Shown: piece after piece, positions 57,264 to 64,000 of the stretch
Numbering within the stretch: position 1 is the first letter of the stretch
Layout: every line of letters starts with the position of its first letter
Origin: an uncultured Eubacteriales bacterium
Lineage (GTDB): Bacteria > Bacillota > Clostridia > Oscillospirales > CAG-272
DNA length: 64,000 nt
Direction: 5' to 3'
Assembly: GCA_948467545.1 (NCBI GenBank)
Contig: CAOKER010000001.1
Coordinates: forward strand, 223,477 to 287,476
The notes under the pieces: generated by a model
What the model saw: the letters and a program-made list of their open reading frames with translations, nothing else
Databases searched by the model: none
Told to the model about the DNA's origin: nothing
Made by a program: the position numbers and the translations under genes

Positions 57264-58355
57264 ATGATGAAGAAAATCAACCTTGTCCCGTTTCCGAATG
57301 ACGCGGAATCTGACGGATTTTTTGCCGCGTTTTCTTCCGCCGTTATGCCTTGTCTTGGAATTACTGCCGACACACCGTTCTGGTGCTCTCCAAAAGGCGG
57401 CTACTGCAAGCACTGTCAGAATAACTGCGATCCATCGCGCTGCCATCAACTTATGCTGTATCATACTTTTTTGACGGTTTCGGGGGTGGCGTTTGCCTTT
57501 GATTATCCGGAAGATGATAGCGTGGATTTTCATTCAATGCCGGATATTCCCATCGGGTGGAGATGGGAGGAGCTGTTTGTCTCAAACCTCATGGACTTTG
57601 CCGGACTTTCTTTCGTCCGCTGCAAGGATAGATCCGTATCCGATATGCGTGGCGTCATATGTCAGGCGATAGACAACGGGTTTACCGCCCTTTGCGCCGA
57701 CACGAGGAACATTGCTGACGATTTCGGTTGGACACATTGCTGGAACGTGGTTTGCGGCTATAAGGATGACGGGGTTATTGTTATGCGTCACGGAGGAGAG
57801 ATTGTCACGGAAACCGACACGGAATATACCGACTGGATTGTAATTACCGGGAAAACGGCGCCGAAGCAGACTTACCGTGATATACTGCAGCGGATTTATG
57901 AAACTCTTACCGATACATCCCATGATAAACTTGAAAAAGATATTGAAGCGGCCCTGTCCGGTGTGACACGGGAAAACTCCGCTGTTACCTCATATAGGAT
58001 TATGAAAATAAACGGTGTACCCGTTGAGACACGCTGGCACGCGGCGGAGGCGTTCTGCTCCGAAGACAATCTGCTGTCTGCCATGACAGAAGACGCCGAC
58101 ACGAAAAAAAGATTGGCAGACTTGTTTTTCAGTCGTTATATCGCTGATAACAATGACGAGACGCATGGCGTTTGCCAGAAAATCTGGCAGTTGCTGAATG
58201 TCGGTCCCGCGACAGGATATATGCCGATTGAGGAATCCTTCAAATTGATTCAGCGGTCGGAGGTACAGATGGAAATGAAGCGGTTATGGAAAACGGTGTT
58301 CGATAATGACCGTGCGGTGGCAGAGGAAATCCGGAAGATATTGGACAGGGTTTGA
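57264..58355 (+). CDS. Cys-rich protein with C39/BtrH-like features, unrecognised
   Basis: 363 residues, ATG 57264 after AAGGAGGAG. The N-terminal third has CWCSPKGGYCKHCQNNCDPSRC-type clustered cysteines (about residues 36-56). A later block, DDFGWTHCWNVVCGYKDDGVIVMRHGG, resembles the His-containing motif of C39/BtrH-type papain-like proteins. The C-terminal 120 residues are helical. I do not recognise the family with confidence. The gene follows the effector-binding-domain gene after a terminator and a 300-bp gap without a gene. Confidence 0.5.
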   Translation: MMKKINLVPFPNDAESDGFFAAFSSAVMPCLGITADTPFWCSPKGGYCKHCQNNCDPSRCHQLMLYHTFLTVSGVAFAFDYPEDDSVDFHSMPDIPIGWRWEELFVSNLMDFAGLSFVRCKDRSVSDMRGVICQAIDNGFTALCADTRNIADDFGWTHCWNVVCGYKDDGVIVMRHGGEIVTETDTEYTDWIVITGKTAPKQTYRDILQRIYETLTDTSHDKLEKDIEAALSGVTRENSAVTSYRIMKINGVPVETRWHAAEAFCSEDNLLSAMTEDADTKKRLADLFFSRYIADNNDETHGVCQKIWQLLNVGPATGYMPIEESFKLIQRSEVQMEMKRLWKTVFDNDRAVAEEIRKILDRV

Positions 58356-58557
58356 TTTTTAGAGTTTTTATTTTTAGATATGGTGCATTTTCCTATTTAT
58401 GCGCTTTTTGTTTCGCTGCTGCGTTGCAGGATTGTGATTCCTACATATCATCAAAATAGTATAAAAAGCGGCGGAATCGTGTATTGAGTGATGAAATTCG
58501 GCTCAGCTTCACCTAAATTTTTGATGTATATGTCCGACTGTGTTTTTTGCATCCTTT

Positions 58558-58600
58558 TCAAAACCGTGTGTTCGGAATCAGAGTATTTGCATTCATGCCT
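58558..58600 (+). repeat. decayed att-like sequence
   Basis: Starts TCAAAACCGTGTGTTCGGA and aligns without gaps to the tRNA-Trp att core with about 29 of 43 matching positions. It could mark the original right end of the element array, or be chance. Confidence 0.4.
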
Positions 58601-58605
58601 GTAAA

Positions 58606-58653
58606 AAGCTTTGATGGCGGTTCAGACAAACCGTTTTCAAGGCTTATTTTTTT
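58606..58653 (+). terminator. terminator after the decayed att site
   Basis: AAGCTTTGA pairs with TCAAGGCTT (one G-T), and CGGTT with AACCG inside, followed by ATTTTTTTATTT. This may be the original tRNA-Trp terminator. No gene is seen between 58356 and 58557 or between 58654 and 58845. Confidence 0.75.
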
Positions 58654-58845
58654 ATTTAAGTATTTTATAATATTGATATTGACAATTGGTAAATTTTTGA
58701 ATATAATTTAGACAGTAATTCATATTTATCGAATAATTTCTTTTTTTCGAGCTTTAATTTTTTTACAGACTTTACAAGATTATACTGAAGGATTTCAATA
58801 TAGACAAGAATATTTATGATGAAAACAACGGCCTTTGGTAGGAGT

Positions 58846-59054
58846 GAAACGGCGATTACTCTTTTCCGATGATTGCTTTATCCACCGAAGAAAACAAGCC
58901 TGTCGGCTTACAGAGACAGCGTCACAAAAGCTATTTATAGAAGAGGGCATTACTGAACAATTAAAAGTAAAAATCATATGTTGTGGTGTGGCATAAAAAA
59001 CGAGATACAGGCAAGGTCAAGAGAATAGTAAATGCCGAACTGATTTACAACTAA
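58846..59054 (+). pseudogene. decayed TnpV-like transposon protein
   Basis: One frame reads NGDYSFPMIALSTEENKPVGLQRQRHKSYL, another EEGITEQLKVK, and the end KRIVNAELIYN before a stop. These match the start, middle and end of TnpV proteins found with Tn4451-type transposons. Internal stops and frame shifts show it is inactive. Confidence 0.6.
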
Positions 59055-59076
59055 GCTAATGTAACGCTTTCATTCT

Positions 59077-59121
59077 TAAAAATACGGTGAGTAGGGATTC
59101 CCTTACTCTCCGTATTTTTTG
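59077..59121. terminator. strong hairpin terminator upstream of the TetR gene
   Basis: AAATACGG and CCGTATTT enclose further pairing GAGTA/TACTC-like with a small loop and a T-run. It isolates the TetR operon from upstream transcription. Confidence 0.8.
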
Positions 59122-59193
59122 CTTCACGAAAGGCTTAAAACGGGTATTTTCAATATTTAAAAGCGTGACATTTTTAATATATTTGCATTTCAC

Positions 59194-59242
59194 TTGACTT
59201 TTTGAACAATGTTCAGTATAATATATACTGAACATTGTTCAA
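59194..59242 (+). promoter_or_regulatory. TetR promoter with overlapping double palindromic operator
   Basis: TTGACT (59194-59199) and TATAAT (59217-59222) are 17 bp apart. A perfect inverted repeat has arms 59202-59220 and 59224-59242 (19 nt each, 3 nt between). Each arm itself contains a 13-bp palindrome, TGAACAATGTTCA or TGAACATTGTTCA, so two TetR dimers could bind. The operator covers the spacer, -10 and start site, so autorepression is expected. Confidence 0.9.
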
Positions 59243-59255
59243 GAGGTGTGTATAT

Positions 59256-59831
59256 ATGGATAATAAAGAAACAATCATACAGACAACGATTGCACTCATC
59301 GAGGAAAAAGGCGAAGATTTAGATAAGATTACCGTCCGTGAAATATCTAAAAAGGCAGGCGTTGGTTTAGGTCTTGTGAATTATCATTTTGGGAACAAAG
59401 ATAAACTCATTGAATTGTGCGTTGAGCGGATCATAAACAGGATTGTTGAGAATTTTCAGAGTATTCGAGAGAAAACAGAGGGCTTTACGCCTTTTGAAAA
59501 ATTAGAATATCTCGGCAACATGACTTTTGATTTTTTGTTCGAGCATTATACAGTTTCCAGAATCTCCGTGCTTGCCGATATGAAAAATCCGAAGATAGAC
59601 GACAACACTCACAGAACTTACGCTGCATACCTTCCTCTTGTCGCCGCCTGCCGCCCCGATTGGGATGAACATACTGTAAAAAGAAAGACTTTTTGCCTAA
59701 TTTCGGTTATGCAGCAGGCTTTTCTTCGGTCTGAACCGACATCAATAATACTTGATATTGATTTGAGCCAAAAAGAAAACCGTAGGGCGTGGCACATACA
59801 AATTTTGCACGATATTTTGGAGGGACAATGA
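59256..59831 (+). CDS. TetR-family transcriptional regulator
   Basis: 191 residues, ATG 59256 after AAGAGGTG. The N-terminal helix-turn-helix is TVREISKKAGVGLGLVNYHFGNKDKLIELC. The C-terminal ligand domain is divergent as usual. It lies 14 bp after its own operator. Its stop overlaps the start of the flavin reductase gene, so the two form an operon and the oxidoreductase is its likely target. Confidence 0.92.
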   Translation: MDNKETIIQTTIALIEEKGEDLDKITVREISKKAGVGLGLVNYHFGNKDKLIELCVERIINRIVENFQSIREKTEGFTPFEKLEYLGNMTFDFLFEHYTVSRISVLADMKNPKIDDNTHRTYAAYLPLVAACRPDWDEHTVKRKTFCLISVMQQAFLRSEPTSIILDIDLSQKENRRAWHIQILHDILEGQ

Positions 59832-60550
59832 TGAATATAACAGTTATAAATGGCACAGAAAAACACGGTGTAACCTATCAGTTGAAAGAAATGTTTTTAA
59901 CCGCTTTTAAGGATAATGCAAACATTACGGAATATTATCTTCCAAACGATTGTCCCAATTTTTGCAATGGCTGTGTAAGCTGTACGATAAACGGAGAAAA
60001 CACTTGCAAAGACACAGAATATATCAGAAAAATTGACAAATCACTCTTGGAAGCAGATTTAATTGTAATGACCTCTCCTGCATATGTATTTCACTCAACG
60101 GGAGCAATGAAAGCATTTCTCGACCATTTTGCTTATCGCTGGCTGCCTCACCGTCCCGCTTCCGAAATGTTTGGAAAACGGGCAGTGATTATCACGCAGT
60201 GCTTGGGCGCAGGAGCAAAATCTGCTTCAAAGGATATCAAGCACAGCTTATCTTGGTGGGGAATTTCTAAAATCGGAATATTCACCGGCGCATTGATGGG
60301 CGATATTGTTTGGGAAAGACTTTCCGAAAAGAAGCGTGCAGAGCTGACAAAAAAAGTAAAAAAGTTATCTCAGAAGTTCGCACGAATAGATTATACAAAG
60401 CCCGCATACACAAATTTAATTACAAAGACTAAGTTTTTCGTTTGCCGTTTGCTGCAGCGAAAACTACATAAAAATGATCCTGAATATCTCGATGGGAAGT
60501 ATTGGGCAGAGAATGGTTGGCTTGGCAAAACCAGGCCGTGGAAATCATAG
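59828..60550 (+). CDS. flavodoxin-fold NAD(P)H-dependent FMN reductase-like protein
   Basis: 240 residues. The N-terminal FMN-binding strand and loop are VINGTEKHGVTYQLKE, and VMTSPAYVFHSTGAMKAFLDHFAYRW is the second flavin loop. CPNFCNGCVSCTINGENTC is a Cys-rich segment typical of iron-sulfur flavoprotein relatives. The C-terminus has an extra amphipathic helix and PEYLDGKYWAENGWL, common in clostridial family members. ATG 59828 overlaps the TetR stop. It may reduce quinones or nitro-compounds that also act as TetR inducers. Confidence 0.82.
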   Translation: MMNITVINGTEKHGVTYQLKEMFLTAFKDNANITEYYLPNDCPNFCNGCVSCTINGENTCKDTEYIRKIDKSLLEADLIVMTSPAYVFHSTGAMKAFLDHFAYRWLPHRPASEMFGKRAVIITQCLGAGAKSASKDIKHSLSWWGISKIGIFTGALMGDIVWERLSEKKRAELTKKVKKLSQKFARIDYTKPAYTNLITKTKFFVCRLLQRKLHKNDPEYLDGKYWAENGWLGKTRPWKS

Positions 60551-60640
60551 ACTGGAAATAATATGTCAAAAGCAAATCCCGATTTGAAAAAAAGCTGCTT
60601 ATCCGCGTATTTGTGCAGGGTTTCAGATTTCAAATAAACC

Positions 60641-60689
60641 AAAACAGAGAGTATCAAGCTTTAGAACTTTGAAACTCTCTGTTTTGATT
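60641..60689. terminator. bidirectional terminator between the flavin reductase and flavodoxin
   Basis: AAAACAGAGAGT and ACTCTCTGTTTT form a 12-bp stem with an A-rich left and T-rich right flank. Confidence 0.85.
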
Positions 60690-60757
60690 TATGATGCTAT
60701 AGGCCGTCAGAGAACGTATATAATTTTTATTGTTTATGCTTACTTTGTTTCGGCAAA

Positions 60758-61180
60758 TTAAACAAGAGACTTACCGAGAGCTTTGCATGCGGTTATGGCG
60801 TTATCATCGGGAGCTTCGTTGCAGATAACGGAGTCGCAGGCAAATAACGCTCCGTCGCCTGTGCAGGTTTCCTCCCAATTACGCATCCATTCTCCGTCTC
60901 CCCAGCCGTAGGAGCCAAACAAAGCAATTTTTTTGCCTTTTAGCTTTGTTTCGCAGCCTTGAAACATGGGAGCAAATTCGCTTTCCTCTAATTCTTCGGA
61001 ACCCATGGAAGGACAGCCGAAAGCAACAGCTTCAAATGAATCCATCATGGAGGCGTCGAATTCGGCGGCAGTAAGCATAACCGCATCCGCTCCGGCGTCC
61101 TTGGCTCCGACGGCGACAGCCGATGCCATGGCCTCAGTGTTTCCGGTTCCGCTCCAATAAACTATCGCTACCTTATTCAT
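60758..61180 (-). CDS. fldA: flavodoxin
   Basis: A 140-residue short-chain flavodoxin, an electron carrier that replaces ferredoxin when iron is scarce. FMN loops are visible: VYWSGTGNTEAMA (phosphate loop), FGCPSMGSEELEE, and FGSYGWGDGEWM. ATG 61180 begins MNKVAIVYWSGTGNT. It is downstream of DUF3793 and DUF2325 genes in the same direction. Confidence 0.93.
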   Translation of the reverse strand: MNKVAIVYWSGTGNTEAMASAVAVGAKDAGADAVMLTAAEFDASMMDSFEAVAFGCPSMGSEELEESEFAPMFQGCETKLKGKKIALFGSYGWGDGEWMRNWEETCTGDGALFACDSVICNEAPDDNAITACKALGKSLV

Positions 61181-61257
61181 TGTTAATATTACACCTTTTG
61201 TACATAATCTGAAATATATTTCGGATTTATACTAACCTTTCTATAAAATAATCTATA

Positions 61258-61809
61258 TTAACCGGCAACTGTAAGCCGTTCGACAGACTTTCCTTTTGCG
61301 TACTGCTTATAATAAATGCGTGTCACATTTTTGTACTTTTCAAAAGTTTTTCGTGCGTTTTCCTCGTCTCCGTATACCTTCCAGCAGCCGCTGAATTTAC
61401 AGCCTTGCTTTTTTCCTTCAATAAAACCGCAGACGTCTTCAGGCGGATAGCCGAGAAAAAGTCCGATTTCATGAGGAAATTCTTCGCATTCATTGATACG
61501 CCTCATAAGCTGTATTATGCAGCGTTCCGGGGTATTCATAATATATCCCTTCTCACGCAGCAGTTTGAATGCTGATTTATCCTGTAAATCATGATAGAGT
61601 CGTGCCGGACGGTATATGTAGATCATTGCCCGGCTATTATGAAACTGTAACGGCAGGATACGTACTCCCTTTTTGGTAAGCAATCTGTTCCAATATCTGA
61701 CCGCGCTGCGCATTTCATGTATGTCTGAATAATAACAGATAAACATATTTCCGGTTTTCATACCTGCAAGTGTGGGAGAGCAGTGTCTGATAATCAGTTC
61801 TTCCGACAT
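61258..61809 (-). CDS. DUF3793 family protein
   Basis: 183 residues. RHCSPTLAGMKTGNMF at the N-terminus, RALIYIYRP-like RAMIYIYRPARL in the centre and EIGLFLGYPPEDVCGFIE are the markers of DUF3793, a clostridial family of unknown biochemical function. FSGCWKVYGDEENARKTF closes the domain. The family is often found with flavodoxin and iron uptake genes, as here. ATG 61809 is preferred over 61821. Confidence 0.85.
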   Translation of the reverse strand: MSEELIIRHCSPTLAGMKTGNMFICYYSDIHEMRSAVRYWNRLLTKKGVRILPLQFHNSRAMIYIYRPARLYHDLQDKSAFKLLREKGYIMNTPERCIIQLMRRINECEEFPHEIGLFLGYPPEDVCGFIEGKKQGCKFSGCWKVYGDEENARKTFEKYKNVTRIYYKQYAKGKSVERLTVAG

Positions 61810-61873
61810 ATGGAAAACCATACCTTTCCGGCGTTAAACACTGTTTTTATGTAAAAAATTAAATTTCATGTCA

Positions 61874-62152
61874 TTATGCCGTATGTTCTTCAAGAATACT
61901 TTTGAGGGCTGCCATAGAGCTGCTGTGAGATCTGGCGATTTTTGTATTCATACCCTTTGTTTCGCTTAAAGCACAGCGTACCATTTTATGTGAAACAGTA
62001 TTTGTGAAGATAACAAGCAAGTCGGGTGAACCGATATTTTTCAGTCCGCTTGTCATCTTTGGGTATATCTTTGTTTTACATTTATACAGATTGCAAATAT
62101 CCTTGTACTTACGTATCATACATTCATTTCCGCCGATAATTACTACACTCAT
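61874..62152 (-). CDS. DUF2325 domain protein
   Basis: 92 residues. It begins MSVVIIGGNECM, and continues with DLLVIFTNTVSHKM and KIARSHSSSMAALKSIL, the pattern of DUF2325. Homologues are often linked to metal or redox genes, but no reaction is known. It is the first gene of the minus-strand group DUF2325, DUF3793, flavodoxin. Confidence 0.83.
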   Translation of the reverse strand: MSVVIIGGNECMIRKYKDICNLYKCKTKIYPKMTSGLKNIGSPDLLVIFTNTVSHKMVRCALSETKGMNTKIARSHSSSMAALKSILEEHTA

Positions 62153-62182
62153 AAAAACTCCTTAATAAAAATAAAAGCTAAA

Positions 62183-62210
62183 AGATTATTGTGATGTGTT
62201 TTTTTGTCAA
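62183..62210 (-). promoter_or_regulatory. promoter of the DUF2325-DUF3793-flavodoxin group
   Basis: On the minus strand TTGACA (62210-62205) and TAATCT (62188-62183) are 16 bp apart, about 30 bp before the DUF2325 start. Confidence 0.5.
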
Positions 62211-62380
62211 TATAATCCTCTGCCGAAAAAAATGGAACGGCTGCCACTATCTACAGATTCTAATGTCCTGTTATTCGCACTTTTGCTCAGGTGCGCCTTT
62301 TATCGTTTTTTGACATAAGATTGCTGGACATTATAATTGTTATGTGGTGTTTTGATAATAGTTTCGTTTTGTTTTTGTCC

Positions 62381-62400
62381 TAAGTTAGCATAAGCTAACC
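62381..62400. promoter_or_regulatory. inverted-repeat operator candidate, copy 1
   Basis: GTTAGC ATAA GCTAAC inside TAAGTTAGCATAAGCTAACC. A close match lies at 63965-63985. Palindromes of the TTAG-CTAA type are typical of iron-responsive DtxR/IdeR-like regulators, which fits the neighbouring flavodoxin. The rest of 62211-62522 shows no gene. Confidence 0.6.
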
Positions 62401-62522
62401 TGAAATAAAAAATAAATACCTTTTATCAAAGGCACTGTTATTATATCTTTTTATTTTTCTTTTATCTACTCCGAAACAACAGAAAAATGCTCCGAAGCAA
62501 CATTTCGATATTCAGAAGCATT

Positions 62523-63482
62523 TTACTGTTTTTTTATCTGGCTGTGCATCTTGCGGTATTCCGTCGGAGTTTCCCCCATGATTTCGCGAAATGCCGCTGC
62601 GAATTTGCTTGCGTTGTCATAGCCGCATCCGACGGCAATCTCCGTAACCGTAAGGGGCGTATGTATAAGCTGCAATGCTGCAGACTGCATTTTTTGAATT
62701 CTTATATAAGAAAAGATGGGAACCCCGTATACACCCCTGAAAGCATTTTGCAGATGCGTCTGAGATACATGAAATTTTTTCGATAATTCGGCGACGGTTA
62801 TTTTTTGTTCCATGTTTGCGGACAGATAGGCTTCTGTTCTTTTTGCAAGATATACCTGCATTTTTGACAGAGATAATGAAGCAATACCGTTCTCGTTAGG
62901 ATCAATTCCGCTGAGTACCAACAGAAGCTCCAAGATTTTTATTTTGAAATATCCTTTTTTATAGCTTTCCGGAACGGTGTAAAACTCGGAAAAAATGTGA
63001 CCGATGTAGTCCTGAGAACGTATGACAAAGCTTTTTCCCTCACCGCAAAGCCTTTTAGCTACCTGTTCGGGCTGTACATTTACGTCCTTCAGAAAGCAGG
63101 AAAAGCATTTCGGAGAGATATCTGTATTTATTATAATGCTTATACCATGATAGTGGCGAAGCGGAAAGCGGTACTCTTCAGCTCTCTTTGAACGCATGGA
63201 GACCGACAGGTCTCCCGGCATAAGGTAGAAGAATTCATCTTCAAGCTGCTGTTCGATTCTGCCCTCACGGCAGTGATGTATTTCGATTAAATTGCCCTCT
63301 GTGTTTGAACCGATATGAAACCTGTCTGTATGAACCGAGTTGTATATCAGTTCTACACCTGGAAAAACGGTATGAACTGTTATTTTTGCATCGCCTTTGT
63401 TATTACGGAGCAAATATGTGAGATTTTCGGTTTCGTTGCCGGTAATTACCTCATATTTGAGTAATTCTTCTGCTTGCTTCAT
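62523..63482 (-). CDS. AraC-family transcriptional regulator
   Basis: 319 residues. The C-terminal 100 residues are two helix-turn-helix motifs: KITVAELSKKFHVSQTHLQNAFRGVYGVPIFSYIR and LTVTEIAVGCGYDNASKFAAAFREIMGETPTEYRK. The N-terminal half is a ligand-binding domain (IEIHHCREGRIEQQLEDEFFYLMPGDLSVS). It may activate adjacent metal-uptake or redox genes. About 80 bp separates it from the HMA gene upstream. Confidence 0.92.
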   Translation of the reverse strand: MKQAEELLKYEVITGNETENLTYLLRNNKGDAKITVHTVFPGVELIYNSVHTDRFHIGSNTEGNLIEIHHCREGRIEQQLEDEFFYLMPGDLSVSMRSKRAEEYRFPLRHYHGISIIINTDISPKCFSCFLKDVNVQPEQVAKRLCGEGKSFVIRSQDYIGHIFSEFYTVPESYKKGYFKIKILELLLVLSGIDPNENGIASLSLSKMQVYLAKRTEAYLSANMEQKITVAELSKKFHVSQTHLQNAFRGVYGVPIFSYIRIQKMQSAALQLIHTPLTVTEIAVGCGYDNASKFAAAFREIMGETPTEYRKMHSQIKKQ

Positions 63483-63563
63483 GAATTTTCCTCCGTTCCT
63501 TTCAGTGTCTTTGCCGTATTGATATTCGGAGCTGCATGTTAGAATATAGAAGCTTTATCCGAT

Positions 63564-63818
63564 TTATTTTCTGAAAAAAGTAATCCCCTTTTTTTCAAAC
63601 GGTTCGGTGTGAATTCCGAGTACTTTATATCCTGTCTCCTCAACGGCTTTTTTTAAATCATCGTCGTCAATAGGTTCATCCGCAATGATTTCCGTTTTTC
63701 CTTTGCAGTGGGAAGACGATACTTTTTTTACCGCAAACGATTTTCTTACGGCGTCGTTGACATGTGCCTCGCACATTCCGCAAGCCATTCCGTCTACATC
63801 TAATGTTATTTTTACCAT
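63564..63818 (-). CDS. heavy-metal-associated (HMA) domain protein
   Basis: 84 residues. It begins MVKITLDVDGMACGMCEAHVNDAVRK with the metal-binding CGMC, and has the ferredoxin-like fold of copper chaperones and P-type ATPase domains. ATG 63818 follows GAAAGGTATGG. The C-terminus carries an extra VLGIHTEPFEKKGITFF tail, as in clostridial versions. It lies just upstream of the AraC gene and just downstream of a palindromic operator candidate. Confidence 0.85.
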   Translation of the reverse strand: MVKITLDVDGMACGMCEAHVNDAVRKSFAVKKVSSSHCKGKTEIIADEPIDDDDLKKAVEETGYKVLGIHTEPFEKKGITFFRK

Positions 63819-63964
63819 TTTTATGCCATACCTTTCTGTGCGCAGAGTTTTGTCCGTTTTAGGCTGCGGCAAAAAGCAATGATGGGGAGCTTATGAACAA
63901 AACCGTGCTCTTAATTTATCGGTGGGCTTACTGACTTGGTTTACCGAAAAACGGAATTATGAGC

Positions 63965-63985
63965 CAAGTTAGTTTATGCTAACCA
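63965..63985. promoter_or_regulatory. inverted-repeat operator candidate, copy 2
   Basis: AAGTTAGTTTATGCTAACC, with GTTAG and CTAAC arms, matches 62381-62400 at most positions. It lies upstream of the HMA gene and may also control genes beyond the window end. Confidence 0.55.
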
Positions 63986-64000
63986 ATGATTATTATAATA

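Larger units (their letters stand above)
56243..58600. mobile_element. remnant of a possible third element
   Basis: Lies between att site 3 and a decayed att-like sequence at 58558-58600, which keeps roughly two thirds of the core bases. It carries two cargo genes and no mobility genes. The third boundary is uncertain. Confidence 0.4.

Overview
The window looks like the chromosome of a spore-forming, anaerobic, gut-type Clostridia species. Supporting signs are a SpoIVB protease gene, a CwlD-like cortex amidase, a complete F-type ATP synthase operon with a Na+-type c subunit, clostridial DUF3793 and DUF2325 genes, and MobL-type mobilizable elements. The species cannot be named from sequence alone.

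Layout. (1) 1-29,082 is chromosomal backbone: a WecG/TagA-type glycosyltransferase, RNase HI, a NUDIX hydrolase, homoserine dehydrogenase, a degenerate transglutaminase-like membrane protein, an MBL-fold hydrolase, tandem gltX-glnS, asd, the operon atpIBEFHAGDC, an orphan HsdS with coding tandem repeats, a PHP phosphatase, spoIVB, pepD, a ZnuA-like lipoprotein, a membrane protein, a CwlD-like amidase and radA. (2) 29,083-29,158 is tRNA-Trp(CCA). Its 3' half is repeated at 45,869 and 56,197, and in decayed form near 58,558. These repeats divide the next 29 kb into a tandem array of integrated elements. (3) Element 1 (29,162-45,916) has integrase, excisionase-like, HTH, MobL/MobP3 relaxase and accessory genes on the minus strand. 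On the plus strand it has a DUF6076-like gene, a promoter-leader-terminator unit, and RiPP cassette 1: radical SAM/SPASM maturase, carrier-ferredoxin fusion, two Cys-pentad precursor peptides, subtilase/P-loop fusion and two ABC half-transporters. It ends with transposase and hydrolase remnants. (4) Element 2 (45,917-56,242) has no integrase or relaxase. It has a truncated DUF6076 gene, a second copy of the promoter-leader unit, another decayed hydrolase, and RiPP cassette 2: maturase, carrier protein, one precursor, two ABC half-transporters and subtilase/P-loop fusion. (5) 56,243-58,600 is probably the remnant of a third element, carrying an effector-binding-domain protein and an unrecognised Cys-rich protein. 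(6) 58,600 to the end holds a TnpV remnant, a self-regulated TetR/flavin-reductase operon, and a probable iron-linked group (flavodoxin, DUF3793, DUF2325, AraC regulator, HMA protein) with two matching inverted-repeat operator candidates.

How the genes work together. In each RiPP cassette the maturase would cross-link or otherwise modify the Cys-rich C-terminal core of the precursor. The carrier-like protein takes an unknown part. The subtilase probably removes the leader, and the paired half-ABC proteins export the product. The gene set resembles the clostridial CcpM / CLI_3235-type peptide maturation systems known from bioinformatics. The two cassettes share homologous enzymes but have unrelated core peptides and different gene orders. 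Because they sit in tandem, the tRNA locus acts as a stacked peptide-biosynthesis island in which only element 1 still carries integration and mobilization genes.
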